Shown: positions 20,934 to 34,297 of the stretch, piece by piece | How positions within the stretch are numbered: position 1 is the stretch's first letter | Layout of the letters: every line of letters starts with the position of its first letter | NCBI RefSeq assembly: GCF_040436345.1 | Contig: NC_133230.1 | Location: forward strand, 19,044,197-19,108,196 | Reading direction: 5' to 3' | DNA from: Pagrus major | Taxonomy: Eukaryota > Chordata > Actinopteri > Spariformes > Sparidae | Length of the DNA: 64,000 bases | The notes under the pieces: model-generated | What the model saw: the letters and a program-made list of their open reading frames with translations, nothing else | Told to the model about the DNA's origin: nothing | The model's database searches: none | Translations under genes and position numbers: made by a program

Positions 20934-23900
20934 GGAGGAGGACTTCTTGCTTTTTTATATAGGCATTGGAATAACCATCCCTCAATCTGACCTCAAAATA
21001 AACCAAAAACAGTTATAAAAACAGTCTAAAATGGCCTCTAACAATCCTATTGTTGCATTGACTACTTTACTCGTTTAACTTCTCGAATATTACTCTCTGC
21101 ATTTCTGCAACCGTAATGTTTAAAAACACTTCTCTGTTGTATTTCATCATACTGTTCAGTCAGAGTGCCACGCATTAGGTGCGTTGTGTCTGCGGGTTCA
21201 TATTGCTCTGCAAGGTCATGGTTCTGCTTTATTTTCCCCTCATTATCATAAGGCATCCATCTCTTTCTTCCATTAGTGACGCTTCACCATGTCGCCAACC
21301 CGACCTCTATTTACATGACTAAATTAGATTTCTTCTCTCTTTTCGTGCGTTTGGTTTCAAAGAGCCTGCCTCTAATAATCAAAAGAGGAAAGAAAAAACA
21401 GGAATATATGACAATAACTTTTTTATTTTTAATAGAAAACCAAAGGAGACAATTTTACTTGTGTTTTACAAATTAAGTCTCATATAAGACTCCTGTATGT
21501 TATTATTTTTTTTCTACAATACAAAATTTAAAGTGATTTTATTTATAGTCTTTTATTTATTATTATTTTTTACTTTTTCAACTATGACTGCAGGTCTGTA
21601 ATTCCACCCCTGTCACCAATATATCAGCATTATTTTTGCACCATCACTAAAAGCAGCAGGAGCTAAAAGAAAAAAAAAACTCTATTCAGAAATAAGAATA
21701 TGTCATGATGATGAATGTTCTTGAGCACGTGAGTGGGGGGGGTCTGCATGCGGTCACCTGCTCACCATCACCAGGGGTCCCGCACTGTTGACATATTGAA
21801 TGGTACCCCCTCATTTCTCCCGGTGTCTCGATTCTATTGAGAGTTTTTGCAAAATGCATAATGTGTAGACAGGCGAAGGAAGGGGCCTGAAAACAGTTGA
21901 TGACCTCTGTCTCAACATATGTGGCACACTTGCCCTATTCACGCTCTAATTGTGCGGAGGTGACAGGCAATAATGAAATGTCATCCACTGGTGTATGGAA
22001 ACATAAAGAAGCGCATAGGCCGGATATCGATGCAGGATGTGTTCTGGGAGGAAAAATGGCTTTTTACGATTATCTTAAAATCTCTCTAGCCCAAACTTAC
22101 TATGATTTTTTTTTTTTTTATCCATCCTGAGTCAGATTTTGAATAAACTAGCATTTTAAAAAATATATAGAATTAAAGCTGCAGCGATAAGAAAAATGCA
22201 TCGAAAGGAATCCACACAAACATCCACAATTTCCTTTTTCTTTTTTTTTTTTTTGGCTTATTCCGCCTCCATCATCTGAGATGTAGGTCAACTCACATCT
22301 CTATCGCCTGCAGCGATTTACAGCTCCACACAGTATTGTGTTATTATAGGAGTTGAAATGAAGCTCATTATTTAAATTAGTTGATGTGCTTTCGCCCTTT
22401 TTTTCCCTTTTTTCTTTTTACTTTGAAAAGAAATACTAGATAGAACAAATAGAAATGTTGTCCATGAAATGACTTCTTTATTGAGACTTTTTTTTTGTTG
22501 CAGCAACAGAAACACAAACAAAAGGCGTGATATTGAAACTCACAAACACAGACACGAAAAAAAAGCTTTAATTTAACGTATATTTCAAAATAAAGCGCAA
22601 AGCCGTTATTTTCGCAGCATGGATGGTCGTGGTGGAGTAAAATAAATCAGCATGCATGGGAGTGATTCACAAACACTGATTCTCCTACAGCAGCACATGA
22701 TGCTCTTTCGGGATTCTCACCCTGTTTTTCCATCTTCCTCTCAGACAGGGCGAGTGCACGCTCATGCGTAAACACACAGACCTTTGAAGTGGCCCTCTGT
22801 CACCACATGGCAAATCCCCCTGGTGTGATCCCTCTGTCCATTTGGCCACAGGACCGACACTGGTAGGCTGCCTACGGTTCTGTCTGTTCTGTCATTATGG
22901 AAACCAGTATATTACTTCGACTGGTTTCTCTCTTTGCTTCCCCAATAATGTCTCTCCTAACTGATCTGTGCACCTGTTCTTAGGTCACTGCTCTGTAACC
23001 TCTCTGCCTAATGCTTCCCCTCCGGCTCCTGTTAATGTCATTGCTTGTTAATCTCATAGGATTGTAGTGAGCATCCATCTGCGCAGTTACCAGTCCTGTC
23101 GTGGCTTTACGCCGGTCTCTCAGGTGAGCGAAGACTGTGGCTTCTCTCTTGGCATTCACCGCGTGCCTTAATTGTATTGAAATTAAATCAAGGTCCACTG
23201 TGAACACAAAGAGCTCAAACCCAAAACTTCCAACAAAAACGTTCTCAGCTTCACATCCTGTTCTTCTTCTCGTCACTTACCCTGCTTTTAGCAAACACTT
23301 TCCCCCTTCTTTGTATTCATGCTGTGCAGCGATTTTTCAACACGAACGCTATTTGCTTAACTTAATCTTAAAAGTGCATCCTATTGTTGCATTTCGTCAG
23401 TCCATCAGGGTTTGACTTTCTCCTTCCTCCTCTCCTCACCTGTGATCTCTCCTCCCTGTGGGCTCAGAGGCGGCTATGCGGTCCTTTCACACGTCAAAGT
23501 ACATCGCATGCTAATCCCACACCGACATGCATTCTCCCCTTTTGCAGATTTTCTATACAGACAATACAGGAAAAAATAATTTAAAAAAAAACATACATGA
23601 TACAAGCGATGACATTGTGATTTCCTCAGACTGAGCAGCCCAGAGTGTGTGAATGCATGCAGGCGTTTGTGGATGTGCAAAGAGAAGAAAAATGTGAACA
23701 AAAAAATAAAAAAAATATATATATATACATCTAGTGATCATCAAAGCAGCAGTTGCAGCATCAAGGCGTTCTCTGTTTGCACGTTTCTACAGCACATCAT
23801 TAAAAAGCACCACAGAGAGAGAGGGGAGCACAGAGATAGAGCGAGCGAGCAAAAGCTACCTTTGTTGCACCAGAAAGAGAGCAGCAGCCCAGCTACCTGA

Positions 23901-24144
23901 TCGCTACCATTCCTGCAGACCATCTTCCCCTCAGAGCAAAACAAAGGATGACGACTAGGTATTTATGAGTACACACGGCGATGTGCCGCTATGCCTTATC
24001 CTCACCATAGATAGCACTGCCTCCTCTGTTCCTGGTTAAGAGCTTGGTACGGTTTAATCAGACCAAGCAGTTCTTCATTACAGTTGGTAAAGCTGTGTCG
24101 TTATCTCCCCCTTTACCCTCCCTCTCTCCCTCCCTCCTACTCTC

Positions 24145-24149
<5 letters not shown>

Positions 24150-24183
<34 letters not shown>
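24150..24183. repeat. (CT)n microsatellite
   Basis: Pure CT run of 34 bases after a longer CCTCTC-rich stretch. Confidence 0.97.
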
Positions 24184-24187
<4 letters not shown>

Positions 24188-25055
24188 ACTCTGCGCATGT
24201 AACTATAGCCATGTACAGACTGGAAAACAGGATCTAAATAACAACAGTCTCCATCCTCTGATTAATAACTACATACACAAATGAATAATTTAGCAGATGT
24301 TTTTAACAAAATAAAGCAAAAACACAGAATTTAGCTTTCTTTGCTCTCGCATCCAGAAAAACTGTTACATTTAAAATCCCTTTTCTTTTTTAAACTCTTG
24401 ACCACTGCGCTCAATCCCTTCTCTACATTTGCCTATAGCACAAGCAGAATAGGGTTTGCTCTGGTCAAATATACATCCTTCCTCTCTAAAGACGAGGCGA
24501 AAAACAGCAGAGAGGCTGCAGAGTATTTCCTCCTCGAGGTCCCGGGTCCTGGTTTTGTTATTGTTGTTGCTGTAGTTGTAGCTGTGACTGCGCAGCTCCA
24601 TCCTGTGAAGGTCCTTGTGGGTTGGGAAGAGGAGCAAAGGGGAGCAGGCACACACGGGGGGGTAGGTGGGATGGCGGACAAGGGGTGCTGGAGGGACGGG
24701 AGGCAGGCAGGCAGGTGTCACGCATGCAGTCAGGGGAAAGAGGAGAGAGGGTAGCAGGAAAAAAATTTAAAAAGAACTAAATTCTACCCAGTCACCACCA
24801 TCAGAAAAAAAATCCATTTGGATCTGCTCAAGACAAAACCAAAAAGGAAGACAAAAAAGCCCAAGATGTAAAATATACATATATACGCCAGGTAGGTATA
24901 TATGTATGAGGATCCAAGGGAGAAGGAGGAGAAGGACAGAGATAAGGGATGGACGGACGAGGAGGAACAGGCAACTGGCTCACACACAGACACACTGCGC
25001 CGAGGCGAAGGCACGGGCTTCAATTTATGCTTTCTGGTCGACACCACCCCCCACC

Positions 25056-25103
25056 TCACACGCACGCACACACACATACAGACACACACACACACACACA
25101 CAC
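25056..25103. repeat. (CA)n microsatellite
   Basis: CA run with CGCACG and ATACAG interruptions, purest at 25082-25103. Confidence 0.95.
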
Positions 25104-25347
25104 GCTCAGAGCGTCCCGCCCCTATCTGCCCCTGTCCCTGTCCTGTCCCGTACTGGATGCGTGGCCCAGCTGATCAGTGCAGAGGGATTAGCCAACGGGG
25201 CCAGCTGGCAGGGATTACACAGGCAAAGTGGGGGGAGGTGTGCGTGTGGGGGGGTGGGAATGGGAGGGGGGACAAGGGGTGAGGAGGGGAGTCCTAATAC
25301 TGGTGTGGGGGGGGTGGGTGGAGGATGGGAGGCCGTGTCTTGTCCCG

Positions 25348-25379
25348 CACACACAAACACACACACACACACACACACA
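25348..25379. repeat. (CA)n microsatellite
   Basis: CA run of about 32 bases with one AAA interruption. Confidence 0.95.
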
Positions 25380-25715
25380 GATGTGCATGTAAACACTCAT
25401 GCACATCACACACACATTTCATGCACATGCACATATGGATCATGCACCAGCGCCTGAACACAATATAAAATGCTTACAGATATGGCGTTGGCGGTGAACG
25501 CACGAGCAGCAGCGGCGGCGCAGACTGCAGGGGTAGCCAGCCAGTAATGCATGCAGTGCATCCGCCACGGCAACGCGCACTGTTGATAAATGTATGTAAA
25601 TGTGCAGGAGGCAGCGGAGGGATGGATGGATGGATGGAGGAGGAAGGGTGGGGGGGGCTAAGAGAGGGAGGGAACCCCATGGGAGAGTGGGGGCTAGGCT
25701 GACAATGCAAGGCTT

Positions 25716-25728
25716 TGACCCTTGACCC
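25716..25728. promoter_or_regulatory. DR1-type nuclear receptor element
   Basis: TGACCC-T-TGACCC: two half-sites as a direct repeat with a one-base spacer, the spacing used by HNF4, COUP-TF and RXR:PPAR. No gene is next to it, so its target is unknown. Confidence 0.35.
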
Positions 25729-26639
25729 CTCTCCGCTCCATCATCCGCGGCTATCAGCTGATCCCGGGAAATGGACAGCCGCAGTAACACCCCCCCCCCC
25801 CTTTTCTCTTTTTTACCTCTCATACAAACACACACACATGCACACACACATTCGTCCACTCAAACAGCGCTGAATGTAGCAGGGCCCACCTCACCTCTTA
25901 TTTTTCACCAATCCTTTTCCATCTCGCTCCCTCCAGCCCTCCATCGCTCTTCCGCCGTCTCATGCCTCACTTCACCACTTAGCTCATCCCGATACCCCTG
26001 CTCCTAACCTTTCTCATTATTTTGAAATGTGTCGACATCTACAACTGTCATATCCATGCAGGAAGAGATCCATTCTGCAGGAGTATATTTTTATTTCACG
26101 GGTTCATGTTTTGACTGATCCCACTGTATTCCACGATTTTTGCTTATATTGGCTGTCAGTCGAGGTTTTCACCATTTTTTCTTGCATTGTTTAGACCTTC
26201 GCCTCAGCTCTTTCATATTATATCTGCAGTCCTACACGTGGTAGTTATAGCAAATGACATTTTAGGACTAAAATCAAATGAAACACTCCCTTCATCAATA
26301 TTTCAAATGCATCCATGTACTTGAAGCTGCAGAAAAAAATAGTGCAGTTATTGTTTTATGAGCATTAACTCTCAAAGCTTTTAGGGTAAACATACCAGCT
26401 GAGGATGTGCAGTAACAACCATTTTTATAGTCATGTCAAACAGGCTAGTATATTTCTGTTTTTTGTTCATAATTTCCCGATGTTCAGGTTATCTTTAATA
26501 AGAGGAGGAAAATGGAAAAGGGAGGACATTTTTATCAGAAGAGAAAGATCTAATAAATAAACAAACTCTTCATTTTCATGACTGAATAAACTGAATAAAC
26601 AAACCGACCTTTAAGGACAACACAATTTCATCCTGTTTT

Positions 26640-26842
26640 ACTTTATTTATATGTGGCGGACCCTGCCACCTTTCTTGCTTCAAACAGTGTTCTTAGGGAC
26701 CTTATTTTCCTCTGAGAACAGCTTGTTTATTCAGTCATGGAAAAAATAAACATTTTGTATTATTACCTCATTAATATTGTAAATATTAAAAGTCTGAGTT
26801 TGAATTTCTTCTCCAAAACTACACAGTGCCCCTTTAAAAATG
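26640..26842. repeat. Teleost interspersed repeat fragment
   Basis: The phrase AAAACTACACAGTGCCCCTT ends a segment whose wording recurs in percomorph genomes. An inverted pair, TTTATTCAGTCATG at about 26725-26738 against CATGACTGAATAAA at about 26577-26590, lies nearby. Boundaries are approximate. Confidence 0.4.
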
Positions 26843-27343
26843 CAGTTGCAAGCATTGTTGGAAGTTTGAACCGCCTGCTCCCGTCCCTGCTGGTCGTGCG
26901 ATATTTTTCAGGGAGCAGCAAAACCACGCAGGCTAAATGGCTGCACGTCTTTCCAGTAGCGATTTGACACACATTTACTTCACCCCCTTTGATCTCCATT
27001 TTAGTAAAAGCGTTCAGAAATATATATCTATTTCAATATCATGCAGAAATTCATACCACGATGGGATAAAATAACCCAGAATTTGATATATTATTTTTCA
27101 TGGAAAATACGATCTGTCTCCCGTCTGTGACCAAAGCTGCAACAACTGCCAGGTGCAGGGGGATAATTCACAGACATGTTCAGTTAGCATTAGCTGCGTC
27201 AAGTGTTATTTTGCGAAAAGCTAAATGTCAGAAAGTTTTTGCAGACTGTCAACAGCAGTTTGAGCTACAGTACATGAGACAGAGATGCGGCTCAGTCCAA
27301 ACACACACAAGCTCAAGCATACACAGGCAAACACGCCACAGAT

Positions 27344-27346
<3 letters not shown>

Positions 27347-27379
<33 letters not shown>
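27347..27379. repeat. (CA)n microsatellite
   Basis: Pure CA run of 33 bases, preceded by looser CA-rich DNA from 27300. Confidence 0.97.
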
Positions 27380-27382
<3 letters not shown>

Positions 27383-28950
27383 TAGAAGCAGACATAGACT
27401 GATTTCTGTAAAATCAAAGAGACATTTTGTAGGGCCTTGCAGGCATAAAACAGCAGCAGTGTTTTATAGTAAATATATAAAATCAGACATGGTTGATGTG
27501 TGACAAATAGGACATTAGTTTAGATCTGTTTACATGAAATGCACAATAACGTAGCAGAGCTTTGGGCCTTACATTTTAAGAGTGAACGTGCACTTTGAAT
27601 GGAAGCAACAAAAAAAATTAACTACTCTTCTCAATATTTTTTTTTTGTCTATTTCTTCGAGACAGCTATAACCTTATTATTTATGGGCATAAATTACATG
27701 CCATAAATTCCACAAGCTTTCTGCTGTATATGCTTATATGTTTAGGTTAGACATGTTTACCCTCGTGTGCGTTGGCATGAAGCGAGGGAAGGAGATTTGT
27801 GGCTGCATTTTGATGTCCTGCTACCCCGTTCTCCATTTTAAAAAAAGCTTGTACATGTGAGGATGAGAGCGGGGCAAAACAGGCGTGCAACCCCTACCAG
27901 CAGACAGCCAGGGAGGATCACAGAGAGGCGAGCAAAGAATTTTTTATCATACAGAGAAATGCAAGAGCAAAGCGGTTATACAAAGAGACAAGCCGGGAGA
28001 GACAGACAGGCAGGAAGACAGAGAGACAGGACAAATAGACAGTGCTGGTCCCTAGTTTGGTAATCCGATGGAGAGATTAGCAAGCAGGCAGCATTTGGGT
28101 CGGATTATCGAGTCATTAGAAAAGACTGGTGCTCCAGAGCCTCTCTCATGTGTTAATGTGGCTTTACAGATCCTCAGTGCAGTCTGCACAGATTGTCTAG
28201 ATTGTGTTGAGAGTACATACAGGAGATAGTCTTTCAATATGTAAATAGGGCTGCATGAACCTAATGCCCCCACGGATTGATTTGTTTATATGTATATGTG
28301 TATTATTGAGAAATGCACTAATCTCGATAACTCACGTCATATTTCCTCTAATTCTTTTAGTAATTTTCCAACAACAAAGAGGAGAGTTATTGCTGAATTA
28401 ATTTTTTTTGTGTGTCACGTAGAAATATTAATGAAACCAATCAATTTAAATAACCAATTTTTATTTTTGCATCACTTGAATCCCAACTTAGTGTTTATTC
28501 TAGGAAGAAGCACTAATTTATTTTTATTTTTAACCTCAAATTTTGCAATTCACCACCTATAATCAGAATGAAAAAAAAAAGAATCTAAAACACTACTTCG
28601 CATTTTTATTTTCTCGCCCCACTTTTCAGCGATGATGCTGGCCCGGAGGTAGGTGAACCTGAAGACAAATCAAGAAGTCTCTAAGCAAACGCATCAGCAC
28701 TGTGTCTGACTGTACAGCTCGCTGTAGCATTTAGCGCTGTGGGTCAGGGGAGAATACCGAGGTACATGACCCTTGTGCACTTGCAAATCATACAGCTGTG
28801 ATGACGGGATTTAAACGGGATCAGGAGGAAGCCAGAGAGCTTACGAGTGTGTGTGGGTGTCTGTGCAAGGGAATACATGTATTTACAGTACGTTATGTGG
28901 ATTTTGGGTATTTGCTCTTTAAACATCAGTGGCGATACGCACCAGCACAG

Positions 28951-28953
<3 letters not shown>

Positions 28954-29008
<55 letters not shown>
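28954..29008. repeat. (GT)n microsatellite
   Basis: Pure GT run of about 55 bases. Confidence 0.98.
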
Positions 29009-29010
<2 letters not shown>

Positions 29011-29156
29011 AGTTGTGTCAGGGGTCGGGGGTAGCTGTGCAGCTCATTGACAACTGATCAATGCTGCTGACACATTCTGTGTCAGATGTGCTGATATGGT
29101 CCAGTGACCGCAATATCAGTTTCAATTTCTCTGGAGTGGGCAATGGAGCCTCTGAT

Positions 29157-29158
<2 letters not shown>

Positions 29159-29195
<37 letters not shown>
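29159..29195. repeat. (GT)n microsatellite
   Basis: Pure GT run of about 37 bases, 150 bases after the previous one and in the same orientation. Confidence 0.97.
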
Positions 29196-29196
<1 letters not shown>

Positions 29197-30864
29197 TTTG
29201 GATATTTACTATATACCAAAAGGTGTACATGATCATGTGTCAGCAAGTAGACTTTTTTTTCCTTTTTTTTTTTCAATTTCACACTGACCAAGCAGTTCCT
29301 GAAGGAGCCATAACAGCTTCACTTCCAGGTCGAATGCGAACAGTCACGACACACACACGCAAACACACACTATCTGATCTGTGTTCCCAAAAACCTTCCC
29401 TTTCTCTGCTGCCTCTGCATACACCATGCCCCAGTTCCCCACCCCCATCCCTTTTTGTCAAATAAATTGCTATGTGACCTACTTCCCATTTTGCACCATT
29501 TCTGTCATGTTCAGATATTACTGTTTGAACATGAGTGATTTGCTTTGGGGCATACAGTATCAAAGAAAACACGGTGTATATAATATGGGGCATACTGTAC
29601 TGTAAAGCGTAATGAATGAAATGCGTTTTTTAAAAATGAGGAAACGTTAACATCAGCATTAACTGTCTTTTTCTTTCTGAATTATGATTCAGTGTTGTTG
29701 CAGCGTGGCAGTTTCTTTTAATGTGTGGGCACCGCTTTTTTTTTTATTTCTATAAAGGCTTTTGTTTTTAAAATTGCCCTTGTATGATTTGTAATTAAAA
29801 TACATGCTTCACGTATTTTCTGATTAACACATACAATAATACTCATAGCCCTCATAATAACAGGATGTCTTTGTGATGGTCATAGACTGGGGAAATAAGG
29901 TAAATCAATTTTGCAGCCTAGTTAAGCAGAAAGCGCAGTGGTAATTTTCAATAATAAGCATGGCTAATTCATTGGACCACATTGCATTTATAACCTAGTT
30001 AGGTCTGCACTAGTTGGCATCCAGTATTCTGTTTGGACTCGAGGTGCATGCTCAAAAAGCTCCTCGTGATGAAGGGGTTCTCGTGGCACGGCACCCTGGA
30101 TCCCAAATATCACATGTAGGCAGATTATTGCAGCGGCAAGTGTTAGGAGTGCTGCAGTGACTTTTGTTTTACATTTCTGTGTATTTTTTCATGTATTACT
30201 TGACTTTTGTGGCTGCGCAGATTTTATTTCAGCTTATATTTTTTTGTCATAATGTATTAGATATATTACATTTGTACATATTCATGCACACAAGTTCCGT
30301 CTGATTTCTCATATTTTTTTGTTTAAAGTTTCATGCTTTGTTACATTTAAATAACAGTGTGTATCTTTGTGCATATATATAAAAATATATATTTGTATCT
30401 TTTCCCAGCCATGCAAAGATGGCACCGGAGACCACACTGACCCTGATTTATTGGGATCAGAATCCACATGACAGCAATTAATTTACATCCATTAACTACA
30501 CCGCTCGCTCTTTCCTTCGTGCTCTCTGTGGACATTTTGCACTCTTGCACAATCACTTTGAACATTCTTCGTTCTTCGCCCCTCACTCTCCCACTTTTTT
30601 CCACTCTCAGCATGTCCTGTCGCTCTCTCCCCTTTAATCAGTCACTCTCGCTCTGCCAGTCACTCCCACATCTCGCTACTGGTTTTTTTCTGCTCAAGGT
30701 ACTGGGATTCCACACGCCTAATCCATTTAGAAGACCTTTAGCATCACGTCCTACTCTCCTGCATTAACGTCTGCTACATAACTGATAATGTCATTGGGTT
30801 CGTGTTACATGTATATGTGTTTTGTGTGAGGCATGAGGAACCTCTGGCTGGCTGGGAATAATGA

Positions 30865-30865
<1 letters not shown>

Positions 30866-30894
<29 letters not shown>
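30866..30894. repeat. (AAT)n microsatellite
   Basis: Nine or more consecutive ATA/AAT triplets. Confidence 0.96.
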
Positions 30895-30896
<2 letters not shown>

Positions 30897-31947
30897 AGGC
30901 TATAAATAATCATTATGTTAGATTTACTCAGACTTTTTAATAAGCGAACAGACTATCTGTGTAATTGGAACAAATTAAACAGTGCTCAACAAACTGGCTG
31001 ATTATGATTACACGTGGAATTTGACATTACCATTATAAGCTCAGCATCTTGTGATCATTTCAACGGATCCTCCATGCCGTTTTCTCATTAAAGAGTCCAA
31101 CTCATGCAGGTTCTCATGCTCAAGGGTCTTTCTCTCTGCCCCCTTACGATAAGACACTTTATGGCTGGCCTACATCTCTCGCCGCTTCCCTACCTCTCGC
31201 TCCCCATTCTACCAGGTCCTGTCTGCCAAGTGCTTTTTGCTTGGCTTTTCAACTCAAGAAAGGAGACTTTGCTTGAGGGAGAATTTGCCATTTATTTCCG
31301 GAGACAAAAAAATGAAAAGGGGCTTTAGCACTTTGTATCTTTCTCCCTTTTTTGTCTTCATTCTCTACGCATCTTTGCTCTCTGCACCATTGTGGAGCCT
31401 CTTCATCCAAAGTCGGGCCTCCGTGCCTTCAGTCTGTCCTCGGGGTGAGACAACCGGGGGAGCTCGGCTGGCTGAATGCACTGGGGGTTGGGCGATCGGG
31501 ACGGCAGAGTGCAGGATGAATCTTCCAGAGTCATCTAAATCCCATGTACGTATGAATTGTGCAAGCACTCGCAAACATTCATGGACAAAGATGCATACAT
31601 ACGCCATTACACTACAAGTCCTCGCACTGTATGTACACTTGCTAAGTATAGTCACGTATTAGCGCATGCTCATATGCACACATATACAGGCAAGCATTTC
31701 ATTTTATTTCATAGTGCTTGTGCTCGTCTAATTCCAAATTTATTCTAAAGAGACCGACAATGCAAAAATCCTTTGCGCACATCTCTTAACCAACATTGCT
31801 TGGGGACAGGTTCCACCAGTATCTGTTTAAGGATTGGCTGAGGATGTGGTGCGGGAGGAAAAGTTGCAGTTGGCAGCAGGCAGAAAGACACTGCAAGGGG
31901 AGCGGGGGTTCACAATAAAGGATTTTAAACCAAAGCCTCTTTGGTAA

Positions 31948-31984
31948 AGAGGAGGGAGGGAGGAAGGGAGGGAGGGAGAGAGGA
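31948..31984. repeat. (GGGA)n-rich purine tract
   Basis: GGGAGGGAGGAAGGGAGGGA-type tract with several G3 runs on the plus strand. It could fold as a G-quadruplex. Confidence 0.8.
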
Positions 31985-32744
31985 AAGAATGGGGCTGTGG
32001 GGGTGGTGGATAGATACAGGATGACACTAGGTCCAGATTAACCCTAATCTCAGGCCTGGTGGTTTAGGTGAGGCTGCAGGACTGGAGGAAGCTATCCCAT
32101 GCCAGGTGGCCATGAGGAGGTTAAAACTGGGAGCGGGTGGGGGGGCACGGGGAGGATGAGGATGGGGCAGGGTGTTGCTAGGGAAGACAGGAGCGAGAGA
32201 CATTCCGGTGGAATGAAGTATGTCGATATCTCATCTTCCAGGGTGCTTCATTCAGATAGAAATAAACCCGAAAAATCCAAAAACGACCGATCAAACGCAG
32301 AAACAAGAGAGGATGTTGGGGGATCGAGGTGGGGTGGGGGGATGCACAGCTAGCAGAACAGCAGGCACGGTGACGGTGGCTGCAGGGTGATTGGGTGGTT
32401 GGTGCATGGTGACAGTGGCACATGCCCTGGTGCATGGGATTAGAGGGACAGTCAGTAATCTGCTGTTTAGGCTGTATGTAGGGCAAGAGTGGCTTAGCCC
32501 AGCCACTCTTAGCACGGGTGGAGCGCCAGAGCGAGAGGGAGAGGAAGTGGACTGGTGTTATGTAGCTGCACTCAGCTCGCTCCAATCACCTCTTGTTTTC
32601 TCAATTTATCCATCTCTGCCCTCTCCCTCTACTTGTATCTGCATATGGCATCCTGTGAGAATAAAAGTTCCACCTGCCATTTTGAAGTGTATAAAAATGC
32701 AACAACTAATGTGCAGAGAAAAGTCAGAAATCTATAAAGGGTTG

Positions 32745-32860
32745 TTCTGATACTGATACCAGTATCGGAAATGCTTCCAGTACTGCCTGAAATGCTTGAA
32801 TCGATATCAGTACACGAGTGTATGCACCGGTCCAAATCCACATGATTTATTTATCAGAAA
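32745..32860. repeat. Teleost interspersed repeat fragment (GATACCAGTATCGG family)
   Basis: The phrase GATACTGATACCAGTATCGG is a common percomorph repeat word and is itself palindromic (CCGATACTGG-like arms). Only one end is recognisable. Confidence 0.5.
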
Positions 32861-32924
32861 CAGGACCCTTGTTCTTTTGTTTAAGACATTCAAAAATTAA
32901 CTAAAAATGATCAACATTATGTCA

Positions 32925-33060
32925 AAAGGTAATTTGTTTTTTTACTTTAGTATGTCATATACTTCTGTATTTGCAGGCATTTACTTGTAATGGAGTATTT
33001 TCACAGTGAGGCATAATACTTTTACCAAAGTGAATGCTCCCAATACTTCCTACACCTCTG
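32925..33060. repeat. End fragment of the GTACTTGAGTAAA-type element
   Basis: The segment ACTTGTAATGGAGTATTTTC, then a TAATACTTTTAC word, ends in TACTTCCTACACCTCTG. This resembles the terminal part of the same broad family as the copy at 9337-9708. It is truncated on its left. Confidence 0.5.
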
Positions 33061-33892
33061 CCTGCTGTAACTGTTTACAACATCATCAGAAGTTCTGTAG
33101 AAAAGTTTGGTCTGAACATGAATGAGCCCAAAGAATCTCATGTGAGACATTGACTAAATTAGACACAATTGGGCTTATTACATTTTATTACAGGGACAAA
33201 CATCCAACAGAGATCCAATATAATAAAGTCTGAAGGTTCATGAGAAGGAGTCCCAAACAGTCCTTGTAGAACAGAGCTTCTCTGCCCTCTCATGAACAAT
33301 ATGGAAAAAGCTATTAAACTTAAAATCTAGTCCCTTCCAATACTGTATAAAGCCCTTCAGACACAGGAGCTCTCCAGATTTACAATATGAGCACCACTTA
33401 CACCACAAACTTTTTACAATGAACCAAAATCACCGAACAAATTAATTATTTGAGCCACCGTAATAACAAATCCAAAACCCACAATAAAACGATACGCTAC
33501 ACGGCTCTGAAGAGAGACTGCAAATTGGCAGCCTATCTGTTCAGAAGCAGCCCGACCGAGTATAGACTCAGTGACCATCAAATGAGAAGAATACACAAAA
33601 AGACATGGCTGCCTAAGCAGGAGTGCGCACAGTTTGTAATCAGGAAAGGATGACACAGAGATTCATTTTCTCCTTTACTGTGGAATGTTATTAAAAGAAC
33701 ATAATTTACAGAAAGTGTGTCATGACTAAGAATACTTATGAAGAAGAAGGCAGTTGTACATATATGATACATCAGCATGCTGTAAAATATCCTGCCTCCA
33801 TTACATTTCTTCATCACAAGTGTTTGATAATGTTACATCTTCATGTTAATAAGCCAAAAGCAAGATACAGCCCGGTAGCAAGGCCAACATAA

Positions 33893-34184
33893 AAGGTTAA
33901 AGGATAAGTTCACCCTAAAATGAAAATTCAGTCATTATTCACTCACCCCAATGTCGACGGAAAGTCCACAAAACATTTCTGGAGCTTCACAGCTAAACAG
34001 AGTTGCAGCATTCTCCTTAATAACTGAAGTAGATGGGGACTTGATTTTAAATGTAAAGAAAAACAAATGAAAAAACAACAACAAATGTTTCCATATAGCT
34101 CATCCGCTGTTATCGAAGTCTCCAGAAGCCCCAGGATCCCAAACTGATTTTTGAAAAGACGTTAAAGTCATTACCAGATAAATG
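33893..34184. repeat. Teleost interspersed repeat (AAAATGAAAATTCAGTCATT family)
   Basis: Starts TAAAGGATAAGTTCACCC, continues with AAAATGAAAATTCAGTCATT and later ACATTTCTGGAGCTTCACAG. I remember this order of phrases from many percomorph repeats. It runs directly into the tRNA-derived segment. Confidence 0.6.
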
Positions 34185-34297
34185 GGTGACACGCAAAGGA
34201 CCACAGATCGGACTCGAACCCTTCACCGCTGCAGCGAGGACAGGGCCTTTGTATATGGGACACACGCTCTACCAACTGAGCTACCGGAGCACCCCAT
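34185..34297 (-). repeat. tRNA-derived element (SINE-like or tRNA pseudogene)
   Basis: On the minus strand a consensus A box TAGCTCAGTTGG (34283-34272) and a perfect B box GGTTCGAGTCC (34220-34210) are present. The distance between the boxes is about 15-20 bases longer than in an ordinary tRNA. The T stem pairs at only three of five positions and the acceptor arm does not close. It is therefore not a working tRNA gene, but its RNA polymerase III boxes are intact. Confidence 0.7.

Noticed and set aside
20382..21018. Overlapping 197-codon plus and 137-codon minus frames
   Set aside because: Both run through GAG/GT simple repeats (poly-Glu, Val-Cys runs on one strand, poly-Ser on the other), with no domain and no splice context.
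23985..24105. Minus-strand frame RHSFTNCNEELLGLIKPYQA...
   Set aside because: Only about 33 codons, preceded immediately by a stop, with no start codon or splice acceptor in phase.
28571..28665. Minus-strand exon-like block with acceptor TTGTCTTCAG and an open frame FTYLRASIIAEKW
   Set aside because: No partner exon is visible on either side, and two other frames are equally plausible. The evidence is too weak for a gene call.
34185..34297. Working tRNA gene on the minus strand
   Set aside because: The A and B boxes are intact, but the acceptor and T stems do not pair and the box spacing is too long.
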